This document shows, in pieces, positions 38,858 to 51,609 of a stretch of 64,000 bases of DNA. Below the pieces are notes generated by a model that was not told the origin of the DNA, did no database searches, and saw only the letters and a program-made list of their open reading frames with translations. Numbering within the stretch: the first letter of the stretch is position 1; the number at the start of each line of letters is the position of its first letter. Position numbers and translations under genes: made by a program. This DNA is from Hydractinia symbiolongicarpus (Eukaryota > Cnidaria > Hydrozoa > Anthoathecata > Hydractiniidae): positions 34,747,501 to 34,811,500 of the forward strand of contig NC_079878.1 in the NCBI RefSeq assembly GCF_029227915.1, read 5' to 3'.

Positions 38858-40001
38858 TTCATATTAAAAAGAATGTTATTTCATGGAGTCAACTTGTCTC
38901 ACTTATAAGATTTTTAAGGTCATTATCCAAAATCAGTTCAATTTAGTCCCACAGTCAATCGTTTCACTGTTAAAAGCGATGCAACCTAGTAATATGAGAA
39001 AAATATCGCTAAATACATGTTGGTACGAATACGTGACCCAACCGTTGAAACTCAAACGCACTGACACTGTTAGAAAGTCAGTGAAATGTAGTATTTGAAA
39101 CTGTCTCTGTTTCTTCAGCGCGCGCTAACGGCAAAGATTTGTACCACATTAAAAAAATGACTTTTTTATCTTAATTTTTAATTGAAGCACTACCACAGCG
39201 CCCAGTGTAATCGCTGAGTTCCGACAATCATGTCAAATTAAGAAGAATGTTATTTCTAGGAGTCCAATTGTCTCATTTGTCATATTTATCAGGTCGCAGT
39301 CCAAAGTTAGTTCACTTAAGTCTCACAGTCAATCGTTTCATTGTTAAAAGCGATGCAACCTAGTAATATCAAACAATGTCGCTAAATACATGTTGGTACA
39401 AATATGTGACCCAACCGTGGTAACTCAAACGGACTGACACCGTTAGAAAGTCAATGAAATGCAGTTTTCGAAACTGTCGCTATTTCTTCAGCGCGCGATA
39501 ACTGCTAGGATTGGTCCCACAGTAGAAAATGACTTTTTTATCTTAATTTTTAATTGAAGCACTACCACAGCGCCCAGTGTAATCGCTGAGTTCCGACAAT
39601 CATGTCAAATTAAGAAGAATGTTATTTGTTGGAGTCAACTTGTCTCACTTATAACATTTGTAAGGTAACAATCCAAAATCAGTTCAATTTAATCCCACAG
39701 TCAATCGTTTTTTTGTTAAAAGCGATGCAACCTAGTAACATGAGAAAAATGTCGCTAAATACCCGTTGGTACGAATACGCGACCCAACCGTTGAAACTCA
39801 AATGGACCGACACTGTTAGAAAGTCAGTGAAATGTAGTATTTGAAACTGTCACTATTTCTTCAGCGCGCGATAACTGCTAGGATTGGTCCCACAGTAGAA
39901 AATGACTTTTTTATCTTAATTTTTAATTGAAGCACTACCACAGTGCCCAGTGTAATCGCTGAGTTCCGACAATCATGTCAAATTAAGAAGAATGTTATTT
40001 C
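38858..40001 (+). repeat. 3-monomer higher-order repeat (~1,115 bp), diverged first copy
   Basis: The acttataagatttttaagg monomer recurs with its core at 38883, 40002, 41117 and 42231, spaced 1,119, 1,115 and 1,114 bp. The companion monomers here carry agttccgacaatcatg and a tcccacagtagaaaatg end. Later copies have agttccggcaatcacg or other variants instead, so this copy is the least typical. Confidence 0.82.
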
Positions 40002-41116
40002 TTGGAGTCAACTTGTCTCACTTATAAGATTTTTAAGGTCATTATCCAAAATCAGTTCAATTTAGTCCCACAGTCAATCGTTTCACTGTTAAAAGCGATG
40101 CAACCTAGTAATATGAGAAAAATATCGCTAAATACATGTTGGTACGAATACGTGACCCAACCGTTGAAACTCAAACGCACTGACACTGTTAGAAAGTCAG
40201 TGAAATGTAGTATTTGAAACTGTCTCTGTTTCTTCAGCGCGCGCTAACGGCAATGATTTGTACCACATTAAAAAAATGACTTTTTTATCTTAATTCTTAA
40301 ATGAAGCGCTACCAGAGCGCCCAGTGTAATCGTTGAGTTCCGGCAATCACGTCAAATTAAGAAAAATGTTATTTCTAGGAGTCCATTTGTCTCATTTGTC
40401 ATATTTATCAGGTCGCAGTCCAAAGTTTGTTCAATTAAGTCTCACAGCAATCGTTTCATTGTTAAAAGCGATGCAACCTAGTAATATCAAACAATGTCGC
40501 TAAATACATGTTGGTACGAATATGTGACCCAACCGTGGTAACTCAAACGGACTGACACCGTTAGAAAGTCAATGAAATGCAGTTTTCGAAACTGTCGCTA
40601 CTTCAGCGCGCGATAACGGCTAGGATTGGTCCCACAGTAAAAAATGACTTATTAATCTAAATTTTTAAATGAATCGCTACCTCAGCGCCCAGTGTAATCG
40701 CTGAGTTCCGGCAATCATGTCAAATTAAGAAGAATGTTATTTGTTGGAGTCAACTTGTCTCACTTATAACATTTGTAAGGTCACAATCCAAAATCAGTTC
40801 AATTTAATTCCACAGTCAATCGTTTCTTTGTTAAAAGCGATGCAACCTAGTAACATGAGAAAAATGTTGCTAAATACACGTTGGTACGATTACGCGACCC
40901 AACCTTTGAAACTCAAATGGACCGACACTGTTAGAAAGTCAGTGAAATGTAGTACTTGAAACTGTCTCTATTTCTTCAGCGTGCAATAACTGCTAAGATT
41001 GGTCCCACAGTAAAAAATGACTTTTTTACCTTAATTTTTAATTGAAGCACTACCACAGCGCCCAGTGTAATCGCTGAGTTTCGGCAATCATTTCATATTA
41101 AAAAGAATGTTATTTC
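40002..41116 (+). repeat. 3-monomer higher-order repeat (1,115 bp), copy
   Basis: The order is the acttataagatttttaagg monomer, then the taccagagcgccc and ctaggagtcc monomer, then the acttataacatttgtaagg monomer. A 5-bp loss gives gtcgctacttcagcg near 40600 where gtcgctatttcttcagcg is usual. The next copy is altered at the same place. Confidence 0.92.
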
Positions 41117-42230
41117 TTGGAGTCAACTTGTCTCACTTATAAGATTTTTAAGGTCATTATCCAAAATCAGTTCAATTTAGTCCCGCAGTCAATCGTTTCA
41201 CTGTTAAAAGCGATGCAACCTAGTAATATGAGAAAAATATCGCTAAATACATGTTGGTACGAATACGTGACCCAACCGTTGAAACTCAAACGCACTGACA
41301 CTGTTAGAAAGTCAGTGAATTGTAGTATTTGAAACTGTCTCTGTTTCTTCAGCGCGCGCTAACGGCAATGATTTGTACCACATTAAAAAAATGACTTTTT
41401 ATCTTAATTCTTAAATGAAGCGCTACCAGAGCGCCCAGTGTAATCGTTGAGTTCCGGCAATCACGTCAAATTAAGAAAAATGTTATTTCTAGGAGTCCAT
41501 TTGTCTCATTTGTCATATTTATCAGGTCGCAGTCCAAAGTTAGTTCAATTAAGTCTCACAGCAATCGTTTCATTGTTAAAAGCGATGCAACCTAGTAATA
41601 TCAAACAATGTCGCTAAATACATGTTGGTACGAATATGTGACCCAACCGTGGTAACTCAAACGGACTGACACCGTTAGAAAGTCAATGAAATGCAGTTTT
41701 CGAAACTGTCGTAACTTCAGCGCGCGATAACGGCTAGGATTGGTCCCACAGTAAAAAATGACTTATTAATCTAAAATTTTAAATGAATCGCTACCTCAGC
41801 GCCCAGTGTAATCGCTGAGTTCCGGCAATCATGTCAAATTAAGAAGAATGTTATTTGTTGGAGTCAACTTGTCTCACTTATAACATTTGTAAGGTCACAA
41901 TCCAAAATCAGTTCAATTTAATTCCACAGTCAATCGTTTCTTTGTTAAAAGCGATGCAACCTAGTAACATGAGAAAAATGTTGCTACATACACGTTGGTA
42001 CGATTACGCGACCCAACCGTTGAAACTCAAATGGACCGACACTGTTAGAAAGTCAGTGAAATGTAGTACTTGAAACTGTCTCTATTTCTTCAGCGTGCAA
42101 TAACTGCTAGGATTGGTCCCACAGTAAAAAATGACTTTTTTACCTTAATTTTTAATTGAAGCACTACCACAGCGCCCAGTGTAATCGCTGAGTTTCCGCA
42201 ATCATTTCATATTAAAAAGAATGTTATTTC
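41117..42230 (+). repeat. 3-monomer higher-order repeat (1,114 bp), copy
   Basis: This is a close copy of 40002-41116, sharing the shortened gtcgtaacttcagcg stretch near 41710 and the rare aagaaaaatg and tctcacagcaatcg variants. The shared indels make this pair a recent tandem duplication. Confidence 0.92.
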
Positions 42231-42904
42231 TTGGAGTCAACTTGTCTCACTTATAAGATTTTTAAGGTCATTATCCAAAATCAGTTCAATTTAGTCCCGC
42301 AGTCAATCGTTTCACTGTTAAAAGCGATGCAACCTAGTAATATGAGAAAAATATCGCTAAATACATGTTGGTACGAATACGTGACCCAACCGTTGAAACT
42401 CAAACGCACTGACACTGTTAGAAAGTCAATGAAATGTAGTATTTGAAACTGTCTCTGTTTCTTCAGCGCGCGCTAACGGCAAAGATTTGTACCACATTAA
42501 AAAAATGACTTTTTTTATCTTAATTCTTAAATGAAGCGCTACCAGAGCGCCCAGTGTAATCGTTGAGTTCCGGCAATCACGTCAAATTAAGAAGAATGTT
42601 ATTTCTAGGAGTCCAATTGTCTCATTTGTCATATTTATCAGGTCGCAGTCCAAAGTTAGTTCAATTAAGTCTCACAGTCAATCGTTTCATTGTTAAAAGC
42701 GATGCAACCTAGTAATATCAAAAAATGTCGCTAAATACATGTTGGTACGAATATGTGACCCAACCGTGGTAACTCAAACGGACTGACACCGTTAGAAAGT
42801 CAATGAAATGCAGTTTGCGAAACTGTCGCTATTTCTTCTGCGCGCGATAACGGCTAGGATTGGTCCCACAGTAAAAAATGACTTATTAATCTAAATATTT
42901 AAAT
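42231..42904 (+). repeat. 3-monomer higher-order repeat, last partial copy
   Basis: It starts like the previous two copies but loses their private indels (it has aagaagaatg and tctcacagtcaatcg). It leaves the trimer at about 42905, where gaatcgctaccacagc leads into a block copied from the 10-monomer unit. Confidence 0.85.
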
Positions 42905-44712
42905 GAATCGCTACCACAGCGCCCAGTGTAATCGCTGAGTTCCGGCAATCACGTCAAATTAAGAAGAATGTTATTTCTTGGAGTCCAACTGTCTCATTAA
43001 TCACATTTATCAGGTCACAGTCCAAAGTTAGTTCAATTAAGTCCCACAGTCAATCGTTTCATTGTTAAATGCGATGCAACCTAGTAATATCAGAAAAACA
43101 TCGCTAAATACATGTTTGTATGAATATGTCACCCAACCGTTGAAACTCAAACGGACTGACACCGTTTGAAAGTCAATGAAATGTAGCTTTTGAAACTGTC
43201 GCTATTTGTCCAGCGGGCGATAACTGCTAGGATTGGTCCCACAGTAAAAAAAGACTTTTTAATCTAAATTTTTAGGTGAAGCGCTACCACAGCGCCCAGT
43301 GTAATCGCTGAGTTCCGGCAATCATGTCAAATTAGGAAGAATGTTATTTCTTGGAGTCCAATTTTCTCATTTATCACATTTATCAGATCACAGTCCAAAG
43401 TTAGTTCAATTAAGTCCCACAGTCAATCGTTTCACTGTTAAAGGCGATGCAACCTAGTAATATCAGATAAATATCGCTAAATACATGTTGGTACGAATAT
43501 GTGACCCGACCGTTGAAACTCAAGCGGACTGAAACCGTTAGAAAGTCAGTGAAATGTAGTATTTCAAACTGTCTCTATTTCTTCAGCGCGCGCTAACGGC
43601 TAGGATTGGTCCCACAGTAAAAAATGACTTTTTTACCTTAATTTTTAATTGAAGCACTACCACAGCGCCCAGTGTAATCGCTGAGTTTCGTCAATCATTT
43701 CATATTAAAAAGAATGTTATTTCATGGAGTCAACTTGTCTCACTTATAAGATTTTTAAGGTCATTATCCAAAATCAGTTCAATTTAGTCCCACAGTCAAT
43801 CGTTTCACTGTTAAAAGCGATGCAACCTAGTAATATGAGAAAAATATCGCTAAATACATGTTGGTACGAATACGTGACTCAACCGTTGAAACTCAAACGC
43901 ACTGACACTGTTAGAAAGTCAGTGAAATGTAGTATTTGAAACTGTCTCTGTTTCTTCAGCGCGCGCTAACGGCAAAGATTTGTACCACATTAAAAAAATG
44001 ACTTTTTTATCCTAATTCTTAAATGAAGCGCTACCAGAGCGCCCAGTGTAATCGTTGAGTTCCCGCAATCACGTCAAATTAAGAAGAATGTTATTTCTAG
44101 GAGTCCAATTGTCTCATTTGTCATATTTATCAGGTCACAGTCCAAAGTTAGTTCAATTAAGTCCCACAGTCAATCGTTTCATTGTTAAATGCGATGCAAC
44201 CTAGTAATATCAGAAAAACATCGCTAAATACATGTTTGTATGAATATGTCACCCAACCGTTGAAACTCAAACGGACTGACACCGTTTGAAAGTCAATGAA
44301 ATGTAGCTTTTGAAACTGTCGCTATTTGTCCAGCGGGCGATAACTGCTAGGATTGGTCCCACAGTAAAAAAAGACTTTTTAATCTAAATTTTTAAGTGAA
44401 GCGCTACCACAGCGCCCAGTGTAATCGCTGAGTTCCGGCAATCATGTCAAATTAGGAAGAATGTTATTTCTTGGAGTCCAATTTTCTCATTTATCACATT
44501 TATCAGATCACAGTCCAAAGTTAGTTCAATTAAGTCCCACAGTCAATCGTTTCACTGTTAAAGGCGATGCAACCTAGTAATATCAGATAAATATCGCTAA
44601 ATACATGTTGGTACGAATATGTGACCCGACCGTTGAAACTCAAGCGGACTGAAACCGTTAGAAAGTCAGTGAAATGTAGTATTTCAAACTGTCTCTATTT
44701 CTTCAGCGCGCG
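42905..44712 (+). repeat. Duplicated block from ~38.06 kb, ending in a fused monomer
   Basis: Positions 42905-44010 correspond to 38064-39169 at an offset of 4,841 bp (13 monomers). They share the unusual gtaaaaaaagactttt and tttcatggagtcaac variants. Positions 44131-44712 then repeat 43011-43592 at 1,120 bp. The block ends in a deletion junction, cagcgcgcgcaatcacg, where the end of one monomer and the start of the next are missing: the starts at 44405 and 45051 are 646 bp apart. Confidence 0.85.
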
Positions 44713-44722
44713 CAATCACGTC
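44705..44722 (+). other. Independent monomer-fusion junction
   Basis: cagcgcgcg runs directly into caatcacgtcaaatt near 44712/44713, removing about 100 bp. The region is the same as in the 7-9 kb fusions, but the exact breakpoints and flanking monomer types differ. A shared GC dinucleotide lies at the join. Confidence 0.88.
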
Positions 44723-45486
44723 AAATTAAGAAGAATGTTATTTCTAGGAGTCCAATTGTCTCATTTGTCATATTTATCAGGTCGCAGTCCAAAGTTAGTT
44801 CAATTAAGTCTCACAGTCAATCGTTTCATTGTTAAAAGCGATGCAACCTAGTAATATCAAACAATGTCGCTAAATACATGTTGGTACGAATATGTGATCC
44901 AACCGTGGTAACTCAAACGGACTGACACCGTTAGAAAGTCAATGAAATGCAGTTTTCGAAACTGTCGCTATTTCTTCAGCGCGCAAAAACGGCTAGGATT
45001 GGTCCCACAGTAAAAAATGACTTATTAATCTAAATTTTTAAATGAATCGCTACCTCAGCGCCCAGTGTAATCGCTGAGTTCCGGCAATCATGTCAAATTA
45101 AGAAGAATGTTATTTGTTGGAGTCAACTTGTCTCACTTATAACATTTGTAAGGTAACAATCCAAAATCAGTTCAATTTAATCCCACAGTCAATCGTTTTT
45201 TTGTTAAAAGCGATGCAACCTAGTAACATGAGAAAAATGTCGCTAAATACCCGTTGGTACGAATACGCGACCCAACCGTTGAAACCCAAATGGACCGACA
45301 CTGTTAGAAAGTCAATGAAATGCAATTTTCGAAACTGTCGCTATTTCTTCAGCGCGCGATAACGGCTAGGATTGGTCCCACAGTAAAAAATGACTTATTA
45401 ATCTAAATTTTTAAATGAATCGCTACCTCAGCGCCCAGTGTAATCGCTGAGTTCCGGCAATCATGTCAAATTAAGAAGAATGTTAT
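44713..45486 (+). repeat. Satellite monomers with a near-duplicate acttataacatttg type
   Basis: After the deletion junction the array resumes in the middle of a ctaggagtcc monomer. The acttataacatttgtaagg monomer then occurs twice in a row, with its core at 45114 and 45487, 373 bp apart. The two differ by several substitutions, so the pair is older than the identical pair at 26371-27116. Confidence 0.85.
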
Positions 45487-46605
45487 TTGTTGGAGTCAAC
45501 TTGTCTCACTTATAACATTTGTAAGGTCACAATCCAAAATCAGTTCAATTTAATCCCACAGTCAATCGTTTCTTTGTTAAAAACGATGCAACCTAGTAAC
45601 ATGAGAAAAATGTCGCTAAATACACGTTGGTACGAATACGCGACCCAACCGTTGAAACTCAAATGGACCGACACTGTTAGAAATTCAGTGAAATGTAGTA
45701 TTTGAAACTGTCTCTATTTCTTCAGCGCGCAATAACTGCTAGGATTGGTCCCACAGTAAAAAATGACTTTTTTACCTTAATTTTTAATTGAAGCACTACC
45801 ACAGCGCCTAGTGTAATCGCTGAGTTTCGGCAATCATTTCACATTAAAAAGAATGTTATTTCTTGGAGTCAACTTGTCTCACTTATAAGATTTTTAAGGT
45901 CATTATCCAAAATCAGTTCAATTTAGGCCCACAGTCAATCGTTTCACTGTTAAAAGCGATGCAACCTAGTAATATGAGAAAAATATCGCTAAATACATGT
46001 TGGTACGAATACGTGACCCAACAGTTGAAACTCAAACGCACTGACACTGTTAGAAAGTCAGTGAAATGTAGTATGTGAAACTGTCTCTGTTTCTTCAGCG
46101 CGCGCTAACGGCAAAGATTTGTACCACATTAAAAAAATGACTTTTTTATCTTAATTCTTAAATGAAGCGCTACCAGAGCGCCCAGTGTAATCGTTGAGTT
46201 CCGGCAATCACGTCAAATTAAGAAAAATGTTATTTCTAGGAGTCCAATTGTCTCATTTGTCATATTTATCAGGTCGCAGTCCAAAGTTAGTTCAATTAAG
46301 TCTCACAGTCAATCGTTTCATTGTTAAAAGCGATGCAACCTAGTAATATCAAACAATGTCGCTAAATACATGTTGGTACGAATATGTGACCCAACCGTGG
46401 TAACTCAAACGGACTGACACCGTTAGAAAGTCAATGAAATGCAGTTTTCGAAACTGTCGCTATTTCTTCAGCGCGCGATAACGGATAGGATTGGTCCCAC
46501 AGTAAAAAATGACTTATTAATCTAAATTTTTAAATGAATCGCTACCTCAGCGCCCAGTGTAATCGCTGAGTTCCGGCAATCATGTCAAATTAAGAAGAAT
46601 GTTAT
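45487..46605 (+). repeat. 3-monomer higher-order repeat (1,119 bp), copy 1
   Basis: The monomer order is the same as in the 40-42 kb trimers (acttataacatttg, acttataagattttt, ctaggagtcc types), but this one has the full-length gtcgctatttcttcagcg. It recurs 1,119 bp downstream. Confidence 0.88.
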
Positions 46606-47367
46606 TTGTTGGAGTCAACTTGTCTCACTTATAACATTTGTAAGGTCACAATCCAAAATCAGTTCAATTTAATCCCACAGTCAATCGTTTCTTTGTTAAA
46701 AGCGATGCAACCTAGTAACATGAGAAAAATGTCGCTAAATACACGTTGGTACGAATACGCGACCCAACCGTTGAAACTCAAATGGACCGACACTGTTAGA
46801 AAGTCAGTGAAATGTAGTATTTGAAACTGTCTCTATTTCTTCAGCGCGCAGTAACTGCTAGGATTGGTCCCACAGTAAAAAATGACTTTTTTATCTTAAT
46901 TTTTAATTGAAGCACTACCACAGCGCCCAGTGTAATCGCTGAGTTTAGGCAATCATTTCATTTTAAAAAGAATGTTATTTCTTGGAGTCAACTTGTCTCA
47001 CTTATAAGATTTTTAAGGTCACTATCCAAAATCAGTTCAATTTAGTCCCACAGTCAATCGTTTCACTGTTAAAAGCGATGCAACCTAGTAATATGAGAAA
47101 AATATCGCTAAATACATGTTGGTACGAATACGTGACCCAACCGTTGAAACTCAAACGCACTGACACTGTTAGAAAGTCAGTGAAATGTAGTATTTGAAAC
47201 TGTCTCTGTTTCTTCAGCGCGCGCTAACGGCAAAAATTTGTACCACATTAAAAAAATGACTTTGTTATCTTGATTCTTAAATGAAGCGCTACCACAGCGC
47301 CCAGTGTAATCGTTGAGTTCCGACAATCACGTCAAATTAAGAAGAATGTTATTTCTAGGAGTCCAAT
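46606..47367 (+). repeat. 3-monomer higher-order repeat (1,119 bp), copy 2 (incomplete)
   Basis: It matches copy 1 through the second monomer and into the third. The later part carries ggcaaaaatttgtacc and tcttgattcttaaatg, which recur at 53946, 6,715 bp downstream (18 monomers). Confidence 0.86.
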
Positions 47368-48111
47368 TGTCTCATTTGTCACATTTATCAGGTCGCAGTC
47401 CAAAGTTAGTTCAATTAAGTCTCACATTCAATCGTTTCATTGTTAAAAGCGATGCAACCTAGTAATATCACAAAATGTCGCTAAATACATGTTGGTACGA
47501 ATATGTGACCCAACCGTGGTAACTCAAACGGACTGACACCGTTAGAAAGTCAATGAAATGTAGTTTTTGAAACTGTCGCTATTTCTTCAGCGCGCGATAA
47601 CGGATAGGTTTGGTCCCACAGTAAAAAATGACTTATTAATCTAAATTTTTAAATAAATCGCTACCACAGCGCCCAGTGTAATCGCCGAGTTCCGGCAATC
47701 ATGTCAAATTAAGAAGAATGTTATTTGTTGGAGTCAACTTGTCTCATTTGTCACATTTATCAGGTCGCAGTCCAAATTTAGTTCAATTAAGTCTCACATT
47801 CAATCGTTTCATTGTTAAAAGCGATGCAACCTAGTAATATCAAAAAATGTCGCTAAATACATGTTGGTACGAATATGTGACCCAACCGTGGTAACTCAAA
47901 CGGACTGACACCGTTAGAAAGTCAATGAAATGTAGTTTTTGAAACTGTCGCTATTTCTTCAGCGCGCGATAACGGATAGGTTTGGTCCCACAGTAAAAAA
48001 TGACTTATTAATCTAAATTTTTAAATGAATCGCTACCACAGCGCCCAGTGTAATCGCCGAGTTCCGGCAATCATGTCAAATTAAGAAGAATGTTATTTGT
48101 TGGAGTCAACT
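47368..48111 (+). repeat. Tandem near-duplicate monomer pair (~372 bp each)
   Basis: Positions 47368-47739 and 47740-48111 are nearly the same: tcatttgtcacatttatc, ggataggtttggtccc, taatcgccgagttcc. The second copy starts in the middle of a monomer that began as the gttggagtcaacttg type, giving a hybrid at 47735-47745. This is the signature of an unequal exchange between two monomer types. Confidence 0.86.
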
Positions 48112-48624
48112 TGTCTCACTTATAACATTTATAAGGTCACAATCCAAAATCAGTTCATTTAAGTCACACAGTCAATCGTTTTACTGTTAAAAGCGATGCA
48201 ACCTAGTAATATGAGAAAAATATCGCTAAATACATGTTGGTACGAATACGTGACCCAACCGTTGAAACTCAAACGCACTGACACTGTTAGAAAGTCAGTG
48301 AAATGTAGTATTTGAAACTGTCTCTGCTTCTTCAGCGCGGGTTAACGGCAAAGATTTATACCACATTAAAAAAATGACTTTTTTATCTTAATTCTTAAAT
48401 AAAGCGCTACCACAGCGCCCAGTGTAATCGCTGAGTTCCGGCAATCATGTCAAATTAGGAAGAATGTTATATTTCTTGGAGTCCAATTTTCTTATTTATC
48501 ACATTTATCAGGTCACAGTCCAAAGTTAGTTCAATTAAGTCCCACAGTCAATCGTTGCACTGTTAAAGGCGATGCAACCCAGTAATATCAGATAAATATC
48601 GCTAAATACATGTTGGTACGAATA
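48112..48624 (+). repeat. Satellite segment related to 50.7-51.2 kb
   Basis: Two rare variants, cagcgcgggttaacggc and gttatatttcttgg (a 2-bp insertion), occur here and again 2,612 bp downstream (seven monomers). The segment therefore shares a source with the internal part of the 2,985-bp HOR. Confidence 0.83.
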
Positions 48625-51609
48625 TGTGACCCAACCATTGAAACTCAAACGCACTGACACTGTTAGAAATTCTGTGAAATGTAGCATTTGAAACTGTCTC
48701 TGTTTCTTCAGCGCGCGCTAACGGCAAAGATTTGTACCACATTAAAAAATGACTTTTTTATCTTAATTCTTAAATGAAGCGCTACCAGAGAGCCCAGTGT
48801 AATCGTTGAGTTCCGGCAATCACGTCAAATTAAGAAGAATGTTATTTCTAGGAGTCCAATTGTCTCATTTGTCATATTTATCAGGTCGCAGTCCAAAGTT
48901 AGTTCAATTAAGTCCCACAGTCAATTGTTTCACTGTTAAAAGCGATGCAACCTAGTAATATCAGATAAATATCGCTGAATATATGTCGGTACGAATATGT
49001 GACCCAACCGTTGAAACTCAAACGGACTGACACCGTTAGAAAGTCAGTAAATGTAGTATTTGAAACTGGCTCTATTTCTTCTGCTCCCGCTAACGGCTAG
49101 GATTTGTACCACATTAAGAAAATGACTTTTTTATTTTAATTCTTAAATGAAGCGCTACCAGAGCGCCCAGTGTAATCGTTGAGTTCCGGCAATCACGTCA
49201 AATTAAGAAGAATGTTATTTCTAGGAGTCCAATTGTCTCATTTGTCATATTTATCAGGTCGCAGTCCAAAGTTAGTTCAATTAAGTCTCCCAGTCAATCG
49301 TTTCATTGTTAAAAGCGATGCAACCTAGTAATATCAAACAATGTCGCTAAATACATGTTGGTACGAATATGTGACCCAACCGTGGTAACTCAAACGGACT
49401 GACACCGTTAGAAAGTCAATGAAATGCAGTTTTCGAAACTGTCGCTATTTCTTCAGCGCGCGATAACGGCTAGGATTGGTCCCACAGTAAAAAATGACTT
49501 TTTAATCTAAATTTTTAAATGAATCGCTACCTCAGCGCCCAGTGTAATCGCTGAGTTTCGGCAATCATGTCAAATTAAGAAGAATGTTACTTGTTGGAGT
49601 CAACTTGTCTCACTTATAACATTTGTAAGGTCACAATCCAAAATCAGTTCAATTTAATCCCACAGTCAATCGTTTCACTGTTAAAAGCGATGCAACCTAG
49701 TAATATGAGAAAAATATCGCTAAATACATGTTGGTACGAATACGTGACCCAACCATTGAAACTCAAACGCACTGACACTGTTAGAAATTCAGTGAAATGT
49801 AGCATTTGAAACTGTCTCTGTTTCTTCAGCGCGCGCTAACGGCAAAGATTTGTACCACATTAAAAAATGACTTTTTTATCTTAATTCTTAAATGAAGCGC
49901 TACCAGAGCGCCCAGTGTAATCGTTGAGTTCCGGCAATCACGTCAAATTAAGAAGAATGTTATTTCTAGGAGTCCAATTGTCTCATTTGTCATATTTATC
50001 AGGTCGCAGTCCAAAGTTAGTTCAATTAAGTCCCACAGTCAATTGTTTCACTGTTAAAAGCGATGCAACCTAGTAATATCAGATAAATATCGCTGAATAT
50101 ATGTTGGTACGAATATGTGACCCAACCGTTGAAACTCAAACGGACTGACACCGTTAGAAAGTCAGTAAATGTAGTATTTGAAACTGGCTCTATTTCTTCT
50201 GCTCCCGCTAACGGCTAGGATTTGTACCACATTAAGAAAATGACTTTTTTATTTTAATTCTTAAATGAAGCGCTACCAGAGCGCCCAGTGTAATCGTTGA
50301 GTTCCGGCAATCACGTCAAATTAAGAAGAATGTTATTTCTAGGAGTCCAATTGTCTCATTTGTCATATTTATCAGGTCGCAGTCCGAAGTTAGTTCAATT
50401 AAGTCTCCCAGTCAATCGTTTCATTGTTAAAAGCGATGCAACCTAGTAATATCAAACAATGTCGCTAAATACATGTTGGTACGAATATGTGACCCAACCG
50501 TGGTAACTCAAACGGACTGACACCGTTAGAAAGTCAATGAAATGCAGTTTTCGAAACTGTCGCTATTTCTTCAGCGCGCGATAACGGCTAGGATTGGTCC
50601 CACAGTAAAAAATGACTTTTTAATCTAAATTTTTAAATGAATCGCTACCTCAGCGCCCAGTGTAATCGCTGAGTTTCGGCAATCATGTCAAATTAAGAAG
50701 AATGTTACTTGTTGGAGTCAACTTGTCTCACTTATAACATTTGTAAGGTCACAATCCAAAATCAGTTCAATTTAATCCCACAGTCAATCGTTTCTTTGTT
50801 AAAAGCGATGCAACCTAGTAATATGAGAAAAATATCGCTAAATACATGTTGGTACGAATACGTGACCCAACCGTTGAAACTCAAACGCACTGACACTGTT
50901 AGAAAGTCAGTGAAATGTAGTATTTGAAACTGTCTCTGCTTCTTCAGCGCGGGTTAACGGCAAAGATTTGTACCACATTAAAAAAATGACTTTTTTATCT
51001 TAATTCTTAAATAAAGCGCTACCACAGCGCCCAGTGTAATCGCTGAGTTCCGGCAATCATGTCAAATTAGGAAGAATGTTATATTTCTTGGAGTCCAATT
51101 TTCTTATTTATCACATTTATCAGGTCACAGTCCAAAGTTAGTTCAATTAAGTCCCACAGTCAATCGTTGCACTGTTAAAGGCGATGCAACCCAGTAATAT
51201 CAGATAAATATCGCTAAATACATGTTGGTACGAATATGTGACCCAACCGTTGAAACTCAAGCGGACTGACACCGTTAGAAAGTCAGTGAAATGTAGTATT
51301 TAAAACTGTCTCTATTTCTTCAGCGCGCGCTAACGGCTAGGATTGGTCCCACAGTAAAAAATGACTTTTTTACCTTAATTTTTAATTGAAGCACTACCAC
51401 AGCGCCCAGTGTAATCGCTGAGTTTCGGCAATCATTTCATATTAAAAAGAATGTTGTTTCTTGGAGTCAACTTGTCTCACTTATAAAATGTTTAAGGTCA
51501 TTATCCAAAATCAGTTCAAGTTAGTCCCACAGTCAATTGTTTCACTGTTAAAAGCGATGCAACCTAGTAATATGAGAAAAATATCGCTAAATACATGTTG
51601 GTACGAATA
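48625..51609 (+). repeat. 8-monomer higher-order repeat (2,985 bp), copy 1, with nested trimers
   Basis: The marker acactgttagaaattc recurs at 48661, 49779, 51646 and 52764, giving nested 1,118-bp trimers inside a 2,985-bp unit. The unit is two trimers followed by a two-monomer segment. Typical variants are ggctctatttcttctgctcc and tcaattgtttcactg. The 2,985-bp period is confirmed by other markers (50709 and 53694). Confidence 0.92.
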
